A DNA stretch of 10,364 nucleotides, from assembly GCA_030706665.1 (NCBI GenBank), contig JAUZOB010000097.1:1-10364 (forward strand). The letters run 5' to 3'. The position numbers and the translations under genes were made by a program. This document shows positions 1 to 7,795 of this stretch, one piece after another; within the stretch, counting starts at the first letter, position 1, and each line of letters starts with the position of its first letter. This stretch comes from Bacteroidota bacterium (lineage in GTDB: Bacteria; Bacteroidota; Bacteroidia; Bacteroidales; Prolixibacteraceae). A model generated the notes under the pieces. It saw only the letters and a list, made by a program, of their open reading frames with translations. It was not told the origin of the DNA and made no database searches.

Positions 1-1675
1 CTGGTTTTACAATGATTTCATTTGTCGTCGCATCGCGTCCCTGAACTCCATAGGTGGCCTCAGCTTTTGTTCTTCTGATATTTGTTTGATTATAGGCATC
101 AAAAGAGAAGCTTGTCTGGAACTTGAGGCCATTCAATAGTTTTTTCAAATCCTGTTTCAAAGTAACCTGAGTCAATATCTGATTGCTATAAGTGGTATTG
201 TATCCGGATCCAAATAAACGTTCGGCCGGGTTCTTTTCACCTACCTGAGTTGGGGCGCCCCATCCCATAATGTAATTACCATTGGAATCTTTACCAATCG
301 GTACTTTTACAGGACATGATACTGGGGTTGAAAGGTAAGACCAATAGTACAGCTCTTGTGCCGGTGAGTAATATTGACTATAAATGGTATTTCCTAATCC
401 AGGTGTGTGTAAATCTGACAGATACCCCCCTGCTTCGATACTCATCTCTAGTGTTTTGTTCAGGGTAATATCAACATTCGAGCGGAAGTTGTATCGGTTC
501 AGATTAAGATTAGATTTGTAGTCGTTAAGTGGAGAGTTTTTTAAATTTCCATCTTCACCCAGATACCCGAATGAAACAAAATAGCGGGCTACTTCACCTC
601 CTCCACGAACGTTAACTGTGGTTTGCTGATTGGTAGAATACTTTTTGTAAGTTTCATTGAACCAGTTTACATTTGGGTATAAATAGGGATCAGCTTTTGT
701 TTGTAAGTTAGTAATATAATCCGGTGAGTAATTTTCATGACCATATGCTTCATTGTAAAGTGTGGCATAATTAGCTCCATCTAAAAATTTTGGCATACCG
801 GGAAGGTCTGAAACACCTTGTTCGATCTTTAATTCAACAGCCGGTTTTTGAGCAACCCCTTTTCGGGTAGTTACAATTACAACTCCGTTGGCAGCACGTA
901 CCCCGTAAACTGCAGTTGCGGATGCATCTTTCAGAATAGAAACAGACTCTACTTCTTCAACTGGAATGTTGTCCATGCTACGTTCAACACCATCAACGAG
1001 GATTAGCGGACTTCTGTTAGATCCAAATGTAGAAATACCACGGATCCAGAAGCTGGGATCATCATTCCCGATTTCACCGGTTCTCTGTACAATGACTGCA
1101 CCGGCAACTTTTCCTGATAATGCGTTAGTTAAGGAACGGGTTGGAACTCTTAAGTCGTTTACCGCAATAGTTGAAATTGCTCCAACGACACTGGCTCTTC
1201 TTTGTTTTCCCATCCCTACGACTACTGTTTCTTCAAGGGTAGAAAGATTCTCGGTCAAAACAACATCGATCGAAGTCTTCTTTGCAACTTGAACTTGCTG
1301 TTCTTTGTAACCGATATAAGAGAATTTCAAAACATCTCCCTGTTTGGCAGCAATATTGTAATAACCTTCGGCGTCAGTAATGACCCCGGTGGTAGTTCCG
1401 ACAATAGAAATATTTGCACCTGGGAGTGGTTGACCTGAAGCATCCAATACCTTGCCTCGGATAGTTACAGTCTGTTCACCTGATTTTGGAGCAACAGACT
1501 TAGAGTATTCAGACTCTGTAGAAACATTCTTTTTTTGAGTAGTTAATACATTTTGGCCAAAGTTAGGACTGGCATTCAATGTAATTAAACTCCCAAATAA
1601 AAATCCAAAAGATAGTATCATTCTCATGACAAGAATCTCTGGAATCTTAAATTCCTTCCGTCTCATTTTTTTCAT
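1..1675 (-). CDS. SusC/RagA-family TonB-linked outer membrane transporter, N-terminal part (C-terminus beyond left edge)
   Basis: Translating the minus strand from the ATG at 1675 gives 558 uninterrupted residues that run off the left edge; full SusC proteins are usually about 1000 residues. After a charged N-terminus (MKKMRRKEFK) there is a hydrophobic signal segment at about residues 18-35, then a polar linker. A carboxypeptidase-regulatory-like beta-sandwich follows at about 70-140 (TIRGKVLDASGQPLPGANIS). EETVVVG (149-154) is a TonB-box-like segment, followed by the plug domain. The SusC signature LKDASATAVYGVRAANGV lies near 248-265, and the beta-barrel begins after about 280. The protein would form the outer-membrane channel that imports glycan oligosaccharides with a SusD lipoprotein, expected beyond the left edge. 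The ATG at 1683 is out of frame and stops after three codons. The ATG at 1666 is a possible alternative start. No Shine-Dalgarno site is seen, which is normal for this phylum. Family call is firm; substrate is unknown. Confidence 0.93.
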   Translation of the reverse strand, partial: MKKMRRKEFKIPEILVMRMILSFGFLFGSLITLNASPNFGQNVLTTQKKNVSTESEYSKSVAPKSGEQTVTIRGKVLDASGQPLPGANISIVGTTTGVITDAEGYYNIAAKQGDVLKFSYIGYKEQQVQVAKKTSIDVVLTENLSTLEETVVVGMGKQRRASVVGAISTIAVNDLRVPTRSLTNALSGKVAGAVIVQRTGEIGNDDPSFWIRGISTFGSNRSPLILVDGVERSMDNIPVEEVESVSILKDASATAVYGVRAANGVVIVTTRKGVAQKPAVELKIEQGVSDLPGMPKFLDGANYATLYNEAYGHENYSPDYITNLQTKADPYLYPNVNWFNETYKKYSTNQQTTVNVRGGGEVARYFVSFGYLGEDGNLKNSPLNDYKSNLNLNRYNFRSNVDITLNKTLEMSIEAGGYLSDLHTPGLGNTIYSQYYSPAQELYYWSYLSTPVSCPVKVPIGKDSNGNYIMGWGAPTQVGEKNPAERLFGSGYNTTYSNQILTQVTLKQDLKKLLNGLKFQTSFSFDAYNQTNIRRTKAEATYGVQGRDATTNEIIVKP

Positions 1676-1860
1676 TGATACATAGGTTTTGTTGATTAAT
1701 TTGAAATTTAATAGGTACTAATAAATTGTTTATATATTGAATAAAAGTTATCATGATATATGCCCTCAGAAATTTTAGATTAGTAATGTATAAAGAAAAG
1801 CATTAGAGATCTGTAAATGCTGAAATGCACAGTTTGTGAATAACGTCTTCGTTTTTAGAT
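1676..1860. other. AT-rich intergenic gap between nagB-like gene and susC-like gene
   Basis: This 185-bp gap is the longest between genes inside the window apart from the right-hand leader, and it may hold a separate susC promoter or an RNA-processing point. I see no complete minus-strand TAnnTTTG element: the motif's TTTG does not occur on that strand here. The nearest match is the complement of 1743-1750, with no good -33 partner. A small inverted repeat, AACG-TCTT-CGTT, at 1842-1853 has only a 4-bp stem and is too weak to call a terminator. No small gene is supported. Confidence 0.4.
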
Positions 1861-2646
1861 CTAACTCCTTTCTTTTTTAATGGATAATAATAATTCGGAA
1901 CTTTCAGAATCCAGGTATAATATGGCCGACTTATGAGTTCTTAAAATGGTCGCAGGGCATCTCTCGTTGATCTCATCTTCAATGGTGTTTGATACGGCCA
2001 GCGCCTTCTTCTGATTAGGGACCATACAAAAGACATGCCTGGCACTCATTAATGCCGGGATCGTTAACGTAAATGCATGAGTCGGGACATCCTGGAAGGC
2101 CTTAAAACAACCATCGTTTACTTGTTGTTGCCGACAAGTATTATCAAGACAAACAAATTTAACGATCGACTGATCCTTAAAATCAGCTACGTGCGGATCG
2201 TTAAATGCAATGTGCCCATTCTCACCAATTCCCATACAAACAATGTCAATTGGATTCGCTTTTATCAATTGTCCATATCGCTCGCATTCTTGTATCATTG
2301 AGCGATTTTGACCATTTAATAAATTTACAGAGAGAAATGGTTTAACATCGAAAATATGCTCTTTCAGAAAATGCCCAAAACTTTGAGACGAATCTGATGA
2401 AAGACCAATATATTCATCCATGTGAAAACCATTTATTCGGTTCCAGTCTATTCCAGGCTCTTTAGCCAAGTACTCTAAAAATTCATTTTGGGATGGAGCT
2501 GCAGCAAAGACAATGTTTATCTGTTTTTGCTGGCTTAGTAAATCGCGGATCTTATCAGCTGCTTCATGAGCAGCCGCTTTGCCCAGGGCTTCTCGCGATT
2601 CATATATCTTCACCTCAAGGTGTTCTTTTTTAAAAAAATCTATCAT
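1861..2646 (-). CDS. nagB: Divergent NagB-type glucosamine-6-phosphate deaminase/isomerase family protein
   Basis: This 261-residue cytoplasmic protein matches the usual length of NagB (E. coli 266), which converts glucosamine-6-phosphate to fructose-6-phosphate plus ammonia. Conserved landmarks are FHMDEYIGL at 74-82, with the proton-shuttle Asp77 (E. coli Asp72), and GIGENGHIAFNDP at 139-151, with the ring-opening His145. CRQQQ at 171-175 and NQKKALAV at 211-218 fall in the region of the phosphate-contacting Arg172 and Lys208. There are differences. The N-terminal glycine-rich loop TGGTP/TGSTP of classical NagB is AAAPSQ (48-53). E. coli Asp141 aligns with Asn143, and Glu148 with Asp150. 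The E. coli allosteric-site residues are not obviously kept. The gene starts 18 bp after the NagA-like gene, so the pair is probably co-transcribed. Deaminase/isomerase family membership is secure. Whether the substrate is GlcN-6-P or a related phosphosugar is open. Confidence 0.85.
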   Translation of the reverse strand: MIDFFKKEHLEVKIYESREALGKAAAHEAADKIRDLLSQQKQINIVFAAAPSQNEFLEYLAKEPGIDWNRINGFHMDEYIGLSSDSSQSFGHFLKEHIFDVKPFLSVNLLNGQNRSMIQECERYGQLIKANPIDIVCMGIGENGHIAFNDPHVADFKDQSIVKFVCLDNTCRQQQVNDGCFKAFQDVPTHAFTLTIPALMSARHVFCMVPNQKKALAVSNTIEDEINERCPATILRTHKSAILYLDSESSELLLSIKKERS

Positions 2647-2664
2647 TTTTAAAAAAATTTCATT

Positions 2665-3846
2665 TTACAATGAATTAACTATAATATGGCCATTTACTAT
2701 ATTCGTCTTGATTTGAATCTGGTCATTAAAGACAATGATATCAGCATCTTTGCCAATTGTCAGACTCCCTTTGTCTTTATAGACACCGCAAATTTGAGCA
2801 GGAGTAGAGGTGATCATTTGTACTGCATGCAGCAATGGTACCCCTGCCAGGTGAACCATGTTTCGTACGAGTCGGTCTGTTGTTGCAACACTTCCCGCAA
2901 AAGCGCTTCGATCCGGAAGTTTGGCAACACCGTCTTCAACAATTACTTTTAATCCATCTTTCAGACTCCCCAAAATACTTTCTCCCGAAGGTAAGCCGGC
3001 GGCACGCATTGAATCGGTGATCAGTGCAATTCGTCCAGGTCCTTTTTGTCGGTAAATTAATTGGAGTAAACTTGCCGGGAGATGAATCCCATCGGCAATT
3101 ATTTCGACTGTTAGTTGGTCTAATAGGAATGCACTCTCAATGATTCCGGCATAGCGGTATGCATTTTTGCGCATAACCCCCGACATTGCCGAATAGAGAT
3201 GAGTAATATGAGAATAACCGTTTTCAATTGCTTCAACAACTTCTTCATATATGGCGTCGGAATGTGCAATAGAAGCAAGAATCCCTTTTTGTGATAAGAA
3301 ACGTCCAAATTCCATTGCTCCTTCCAATTCAGGGGCAGCGCTCCAACGAATGATATCGGTCGTATGTTTTAAGATTTCTTCATACTCTTCCCGTTTGGGA
3401 GTGCGGATGTATCGGGGGTCCTGTGCCCCCTTCTGATTCATTGAAAAATATGGACCTTCAAGATGCAATCCCAAAAACTGAGCTCCATTTGTATTCTCTT
3501 TTTTAGCCTGTCGGTAAATGGGAAACATTTGAAATAGCTCATCATTGCTACTGGTAAGTGCAGTTGGAACCATGGATGTGGTTCCATGTAGAGCATGAGT
3601 TCTTGCTGCTCCTAAAAAAGCTTCAACTGTTCCGTCCATGAAGTCATAACCGCCTCCTCCATGGGTATGCATATCAATAAATCCCGGGGATATATAATTA
3701 TTTTGCACGTCAATTTTGAGTGCGTCTTTATAATCTTTGTAACCATTCTGAATGTCTGCAATTTTACCATTCTCAATGAGTACAGTCCCATTGTCGATTA
3801 TACGGAATGGAGTAATGATCCGACCATTGAACAATTGAATTTTCAT
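2665..3846 (-). CDS. nagA: N-acetylglucosamine-6-phosphate deacetylase (NagA family)
   Basis: An amidohydrolase-superfamily enzyme of 393 residues (E. coli NagA 382). It would remove acetate from an N-acetylhexosamine-6-phosphate in the cytoplasm before the neighbouring NagB-like step. Numbered from the chosen start: PGFIDMHTHGGGG carries the HTH metal motif (60-62), HLEGPY has the metal Glu130, IAHSDA has His195, THLYSAM has His216 and ITDSM has the catalytic Asp278. E. coli NagA lacks the first HxH pair and uses one metal, so this protein resembles the two-metal type. The usual THLYNAM is THLYSAM here. A longer reading frame reaches a TTG at 3882, but that would overlap the transporter gene. 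The ATG at 3846 begins right at MKIQLFNGRIITP, as family members do, and has a GGAG 11 nt upstream. The alternative ATG at 3855 is too close to that GGAG. Function as a deacetylase is likely; the exact sugar is inferred. Confidence 0.9.
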   Translation of the reverse strand: MKIQLFNGRIITPFRIIDNGTVLIENGKIADIQNGYKDYKDALKIDVQNNYISPGFIDMHTHGGGGYDFMDGTVEAFLGAARTHALHGTTSMVPTALTSSNDELFQMFPIYRQAKKENTNGAQFLGLHLEGPYFSMNQKGAQDPRYIRTPKREEYEEILKHTTDIIRWSAAPELEGAMEFGRFLSQKGILASIAHSDAIYEEVVEAIENGYSHITHLYSAMSGVMRKNAYRYAGIIESAFLLDQLTVEIIADGIHLPASLLQLIYRQKGPGRIALITDSMRAAGLPSGESILGSLKDGLKVIVEDGVAKLPDRSAFAGSVATTDRLVRNMVHLAGVPLLHAVQMITSTPAQICGVYKDKGSLTIGKDADIIVFNDQIQIKTNIVNGHIIVNSL

Positions 3847-3857
3847 GTTTCGCATAT

Positions 3858-3861
3858 CTCC
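3858..3861 (-). promoter_or_regulatory. Candidate ribosome binding site for the nagA-like gene
   Basis: The minus strand reads GGAG here, 11 nt before the ATG at 3846 and only 2 nt before the ATG at 3855. This supports 3846 as the start. The site lies just past the transporter stop codon (3866-3868), so the two genes have a 19-bp gap and may be translationally coupled. Confidence 0.35.
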
Positions 3862-3865
3862 AGAG

Positions 3866-5227
3866 TTATAAGAGTTCTTCAACTAATTGGGTTTTTTTAG
3901 GAGCCCAGGATTTTATTTTATATCCATATGATGCAAAGAATATTAAATACAGATAGCAAGGGATCAAAATGATATAGGCTGAATGTACGTTGCTTATATC
4001 AGCCAAGCGTCCATAAATCAGAGGTGTGATTGCATTCCCACATAGTCCCATAATCATGATGGATGATCCGATTTTTGTGAATTTCCCCAATCCTCTGATC
4101 GACAAAGGCCAGATTCCTGCATAAATCAATGAATTCGGAAGTCCTAAAGCTGTAAGAAACCATATGGAAATATCTGTATGGTGGCCAAAAATTACGACCT
4201 GGCCATGAGAAATCAGAACTCCGATGGACAAGAACATGCCCAAAAGTGTACACAGAAGCAAAGCCTTTCTTTGATTGATAAATCGGGGAATACAAATTAC
4301 TCCGATAAAATATCCGCACATAGTTGCCATTAAGGTATAGGACGGAAAGACTTTTGCTTCCAGGATCGTTAATCCCATTGATTTTGCATAGTTAATGATT
4401 GTGTCTATTGCAATAATCTGTGATCCGACATGAAAGAATATCGCAAGTGCCCCCAAAACCAGATAGGGAAATTGAAAGACACTGGTTTTTTTTGTTTCAT
4501 CCGGACAATCTTCTTCTTTATTCGAACTTTCAGTATTGATCTCCGGAAGTGGAGAGTAATAAATAAAAACACCTACAATTGTCAGGAATGTTCCTAAAAT
4601 ACTGTATGGTAAGATGACCCGTCGAATCAGACTGTTTAAAATATTATTCTTATCTATCTCGGAAAGCATTCCGCTATCAAGCGATTTAAAAAGCTCATTG
4701 TCGGAAATCTTTAAGACGACAGCTGCAAAGATCAGAGGGGCAAGAATACCTGCGATCTTGTTGCAAATTCCCATCATGCTGATTCGCTGCGCTGCTCTCT
4801 TGATAGGGCCTATTATTGTAATGTAAGGATTTGCAGCCGACTGTAGCAATGCAAGTCCGGTACCTATTAGAAAGAGTCCTGTTAAAAATAATGGATAGGC
4901 ACGACTTAATGCAGCCGGGACGAAAAGGAATGCTCCTGCAGCCATTATAAAGAAACCGAACATCATTCCCTTTTTAAATCCATATCTGTCTAAGACAAAT
5001 GAAGATGGAACAGCCATTATAAAATAGGCAATGTAAAAAGCAAATGCGACTAAATACGATTCGAAATTGCTTAGTTCACAGGCAATTTTGAAGTATGGAA
5101 TAAGTATGGAATTTACCCATGATACAAATCCGAAGATGAAAAACATTAAACCAATAATCGCTATCGGGACAAAAGATGATTTTTTGCCCGATAACTTACT
5201 GGTTTTTATTTGATCTGAATTACTCAT
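3866..5227 (-). CDS. FucP/NagP-type MFS sugar transporter
   Basis: This 453-residue inner-membrane protein has about twelve hydrophobic helices and belongs to the fucose/glucose-galactose/N-acetylglucosamine proton symporter branch of the major facilitator superfamily. Diagnostic stretches are the helix-1 region GLMFFIFGFVSWVNSILIPY (26-45), the loop DRYGFKKG (80-87), the branch hallmark LLQSAANPYITIIGP (127-141) and RISMMGICNKIAG (148-160). A charged central loop (about 235-260, rich in E, D and K) separates the two six-helix halves. The branch includes NagP, the GlcNAc permease found beside nag genes in several Gram-negative bacteria. Here nagA- and nagB-like genes follow directly, which favours an N-acetylhexosamine or derivative as cargo. 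Transport by this family does not phosphorylate the sugar, so a cytoplasmic kinase would be needed, and none is in the window. The ATG at 5227 has no clear ribosome binding site. Family is firm, cargo inferred. Confidence 0.88.
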   Translation of the reverse strand: MSNSDQIKTSKLSGKKSSFVPIAIIGLMFFIFGFVSWVNSILIPYFKIACELSNFESYLVAFAFYIAYFIMAVPSSFVLDRYGFKKGMMFGFFIMAAGAFLFVPAALSRAYPLFLTGLFLIGTGLALLQSAANPYITIIGPIKRAAQRISMMGICNKIAGILAPLIFAAVVLKISDNELFKSLDSGMLSEIDKNNILNSLIRRVILPYSILGTFLTIVGVFIYYSPLPEINTESSNKEEDCPDETKKTSVFQFPYLVLGALAIFFHVGSQIIAIDTIINYAKSMGLTILEAKVFPSYTLMATMCGYFIGVICIPRFINQRKALLLCTLLGMFLSIGVLISHGQVVIFGHHTDISIWFLTALGLPNSLIYAGIWPLSIRGLGKFTKIGSSIMIMGLCGNAITPLIYGRLADISNVHSAYIILIPCYLYLIFFASYGYKIKSWAPKKTQLVEELL

Positions 5228-5303
5228 GCTTTATTTAATTGTTGATAATGATGGATTAGACGTAGTCTGTATCGGAGATTCTTATTCTTGATTCGAGAAA
5301 TCT

Positions 5304-6290
5304 CTAAATACGTACATCTTCCCATTTATCACTTTTGACAGATTTTTCCATTGCCTCTAAAACCGCTACATATTTTAAAATGCTATTGTGGCTAAGGGGT
5401 TCTTTTCCTGTCCTGAACATTTCTACCATGTCACGATAACATCTTTCAGGTTTTGTTTCGGATACCCTTGATTTAAGCTCAAGCATTCCTGCCTTAGTAT
5501 CGACATAAGTTTCCCATCCATAATGCAGGTTCGTGAATACCAAAGTTGCAACCATCCCGTTCTCATAGATCAAATTAGCTCCGGCAGTTTTCCCGATTTT
5601 GTTAATTTTCACCGTTTTGATATCATCTCCAAACATGTACATCAAAGGTTGGACTAGATGAACGCCATAGAAAAATATTCCACCGTAAGGAGAATTGATG
5701 TCTGCCGGCCCGCAACGAACCACATTGTTTACTTCTCCTAAAGTTTTTATTTGAGCTGCAATATCGAAAGTCGAGTCACTATGTGCAATGGTACTGTATG
5801 ATGTCACAGGAGTCCCATGTTCTCGTGCCATTGCCAGAAATTCTTTCCCTTCGGAAACACGATAGCAGAATGGTTTGTCAACAAAAGTTGGAATACCGGC
5901 TTTTACAAATGGAGTCGCAGCTTCTAAATGAAATTTGGGATGTCTGTGGTCAACAATCAACGCATCGATTTTACCCATCATATCTAAAGGGTTTTTGACC
6001 ATATTCGGAATAGCCCCAACTTCCATTGCTTTTCGGGCAAAAGCTTCTGTTTCGCCCCAAATATATTTTATTTCTGCTCCGGGGAATCGTTTTTCGATAT
6101 TGAACATCTTCCCGCAAATATGGGAATGCGAATTCTCTGCCCCAATGATCCCAATGGATAACGGTTTTGGGGTTTCATCAGTTAAACCTGGAATTAATTT
6201 AGAAGCAAGTGCAGATGATGAGGAGAGCGCAAGTGCTGATAATGCTGCTCCCTGTCCGACTTGCTTTAGAAATTTCCTTCGTGAGTTCAT
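5304..6290 (-). CDS. Tat-exported Gfo/Idh/MocA-family oxidoreductase, short atypical type
   Basis: 328 residues. The N-terminus NSRRKFLKQVG is a clear twin-arginine motif, followed by an alanine/serine-rich hydrophobic stretch and an AxA site (ALA, 27-29). The protein is therefore probably exported folded with its cofactor bound. The dinucleotide-binding strand SIGIIGAENSHSH (45-57) has an atypical loop in place of GxGxxG. The cofactor/substrate motif reads VDKPF (137-141) where most relatives have EKP. GVHLVQPL (209-216) supplies the likely catalytic histidine (211). The family uses NAD(P)(H) to oxidise or reduce sugar hydroxyls, often at C3. The protein differs in length and motifs from the other family member 138 bp upstream, so the two are not a recent duplication. 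Substrate and direction cannot be read from sequence; an exported sugar-modifying or redox-glycosidase role is inferred. Confidence 0.87.
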   Translation of the reverse strand: MNSRRKFLKQVGQGAALSALALSSSSALASKLIPGLTDETPKPLSIGIIGAENSHSHICGKMFNIEKRFPGAEIKYIWGETEAFARKAMEVGAIPNMVKNPLDMMGKIDALIVDHRHPKFHLEAATPFVKAGIPTFVDKPFCYRVSEGKEFLAMAREHGTPVTSYSTIAHSDSTFDIAAQIKTLGEVNNVVRCGPADINSPYGGIFFYGVHLVQPLMYMFGDDIKTVKINKIGKTAGANLIYENGMVATLVFTNLHYGWETYVDTKAGMLELKSRVSETKPERCYRDMVEMFRTGKEPLSHNSILKYVAVLEAMEKSVKSDKWEDVRI

Positions 6291-6428
6291 ATCTCTTTAA
6301 TCTATTTTACTATTTATGATATTTTACCAAGACAAGAATTTCAAATCCCTTTATTCAATCTATTCTAGTACTTGCCTCAGTACATCTTTTCATTTAAAAG
6401 GAAAAAGAATACTCTTAGTTGGTGAATA

Positions 6429-7772
6429 TTAGAGGGTCATTTCCCATCCTTTTTCATAAGTCCGGCTCCAATACTTCAGAGCGTCTTTATCATTTAAAAT
6501 TCTACCAGTTTTAGGATCTATTCTGAGCGAATGACCTACTCGTTGGGAAATATTACCCAATTGAACCAAAAGAGTACTTTTATGCCCCGATTCGATGTCT
6601 GCATGAAGCGCTGTTCCTTTTCTGATCCCGTCAAAGAAATTTTGAATGTGTAGTCCATCCAATTTATCAGCCGGATTTGCTTTGTCTAAAACATTTATCT
6701 CAACGTTGCTTTTTACTTCTTTAACCGTATTCCCTTTTAAATCTTGAATGGAATAGGCATTTTCACCGGTAAGAAGAAGACTGCCTTTTTCGCCAAAGAA
6801 TAAAGCACCGACAGAACTTCCTTCGATAGTTCGACCGTTACAGCTACGTCCTTCCCAAGTCATACTAATTCCATTGTCAAAATCCAGATTTATAACCTGA
6901 GTGTCAGGAGTTTCCCAGTCGTCTTTATAACAGAACCGGCCACCATTGGAACTAACTCGGGTAGGATAGTCAACACCTAAACCCCAACGTAAAAGATCGA
7001 CCATATGGGTTCCATTGTTCAAGGCTTCACCGGTTCCCCAGTGCCAGAACCAGTGCCAATTATAGTGAACAAAGTTGTCTTTGAATGCTTTACGGGGTGC
7101 CGGACCTTGCCATAAATTCCAGTCAAGCCATTCCGGTACGGCTACTTCTTTTCCGATACCGATCGATGGACGATTATTGGTATACCACCCTTTCCCGAAA
7201 TAGGGGCGACCGATTGCTCCGGATTTAATTTCCTGGATTGCTGCAACAATGTTAGGCCATGAACGTCGCTGATTCCCCATTTGCAATACTTTGCCATATT
7301 TCTTTGCTGCTTGAACCAGCATCTCACCTTCGTGAGGATTATGACTGCAAGGTTTTTCAACATATACATTTTTCCCGGCCTTTAATGCTAACATGGAGGC
7401 TGGTGCATGCCAATGGTCAGGAGCTGCAATGACAAGTGCATCAACATCTTTAACTTCCAATGATTTTCTGAAATCACTAAAACCGATTGGTTTGGTGCCC
7501 TGAATATCGAATACATTATTTGAACATCTTTCAATGGCACGTTTATCTACATCACAAATGTGTATTATTTCACAATCCTTTTGTTTCGCAAAGTTCTGTG
7601 CCAATGCAGCACCCCGGGAATTGACTCCCATCATTGAAACTTTAATTCTTTCATTTGAACCGATTATCCGGTTATAGCTCTTTGCAGTGAATCCTGAAAG
7701 AACACCTCCCACATAAATCCCTGCTGCTCCTGCAAGGGTCTTTTTTATAAAAGTTCTTCTTGAATCAGCCAT
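6429..7772 (-). CDS. Tat-exported Gfo/Idh/MocA-family oxidoreductase, long HWHA type
   Basis: 447 residues with the twin-arginine motif DSRRTFIKKTLAG at 3-15 and a glycine-rich hydrophobic stretch ending near 30. A Rossmann fold begins at IKVSMMGVNSRG (43-54). APDHWHAPASMLAL (117-130) and VYVEKPCSHNPHEGE (136-150) are the cofactor and substrate motifs typical of a large Bacteroidota/Planctomycetota subgroup. The C-terminal alpha/beta domain holds a tryptophan-rich segment (HYNWHWFWHW, 236-245) and LNNGTHMVD (251-259), with likely catalytic His256. It lacks the YPTHGLGP-like motif I associate with GH109 alpha-N-acetylgalactosaminidases, so I do not call it GH109 despite the similar length, Tat signal and amino-sugar context. 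The gene starts 23 bp after the esterase stop codon. Expected role: NAD-dependent oxidation or reduction of a sugar or glycoside outside the cytoplasm, possibly paired with the shorter family member downstream. Specific substrate unknown. Confidence 0.88.
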   Translation of the reverse strand: MADSRRTFIKKTLAGAAGIYVGGVLSGFTAKSYNRIIGSNERIKVSMMGVNSRGAALAQNFAKQKDCEIIHICDVDKRAIERCSNNVFDIQGTKPIGFSDFRKSLEVKDVDALVIAAPDHWHAPASMLALKAGKNVYVEKPCSHNPHEGEMLVQAAKKYGKVLQMGNQRRSWPNIVAAIQEIKSGAIGRPYFGKGWYTNNRPSIGIGKEVAVPEWLDWNLWQGPAPRKAFKDNFVHYNWHWFWHWGTGEALNNGTHMVDLLRWGLGVDYPTRVSSNGGRFCYKDDWETPDTQVINLDFDNGISMTWEGRSCNGRTIEGSSVGALFFGEKGSLLLTGENAYSIQDLKGNTVKEVKSNVEINVLDKANPADKLDGLHIQNFFDGIRKGTALHADIESGHKSTLLVQLGNISQRVGHSLRIDPKTGRILNDKDALKYWSRTYEKGWEMTL

Positions 7773-7795
7773 GTTTCTACATGTTTATATTATCG

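Noticed and set aside
1743..1750. Possible -7 box (TAACTTTT on the minus strand) for the susC-like gene
   Set aside because: No TTTG or TTG lies 19-21 nt upstream, and the match is imperfect in very AT-rich DNA.
1842..1853. Plus-strand hairpin AACG-TCTT-CGTT followed by T-run
   Set aside because: The 4-bp stem is too short for a terminator, and no plus-strand gene ends there.
3847..3882. Longer start for the nagA-like gene (TTG at 3882 or ATG at 3855)
   Set aside because: The TTG would overlap the transporter's coding end, and the ATG at 3855 is only 2 nt from the GGAG. The ATG at 3846 matches the family N-terminus.
6367..6383. Inverted repeat GTACT/AGTAC between the two oxidoreductase genes as a terminator
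   Set aside because: The stem is only 5 bp and no T-run follows on the minus strand. It would not be a credible terminator.
6429..7772. GH109 alpha-N-acetylgalactosaminidase
   Set aside because: Length, Tat signal and amino-sugar context fit, but the YPTHGLGP-like signature I expect in GH109 is absent. The sequence belongs to the HWHA/EKP subgroup of Gfo/Idh/MocA instead.
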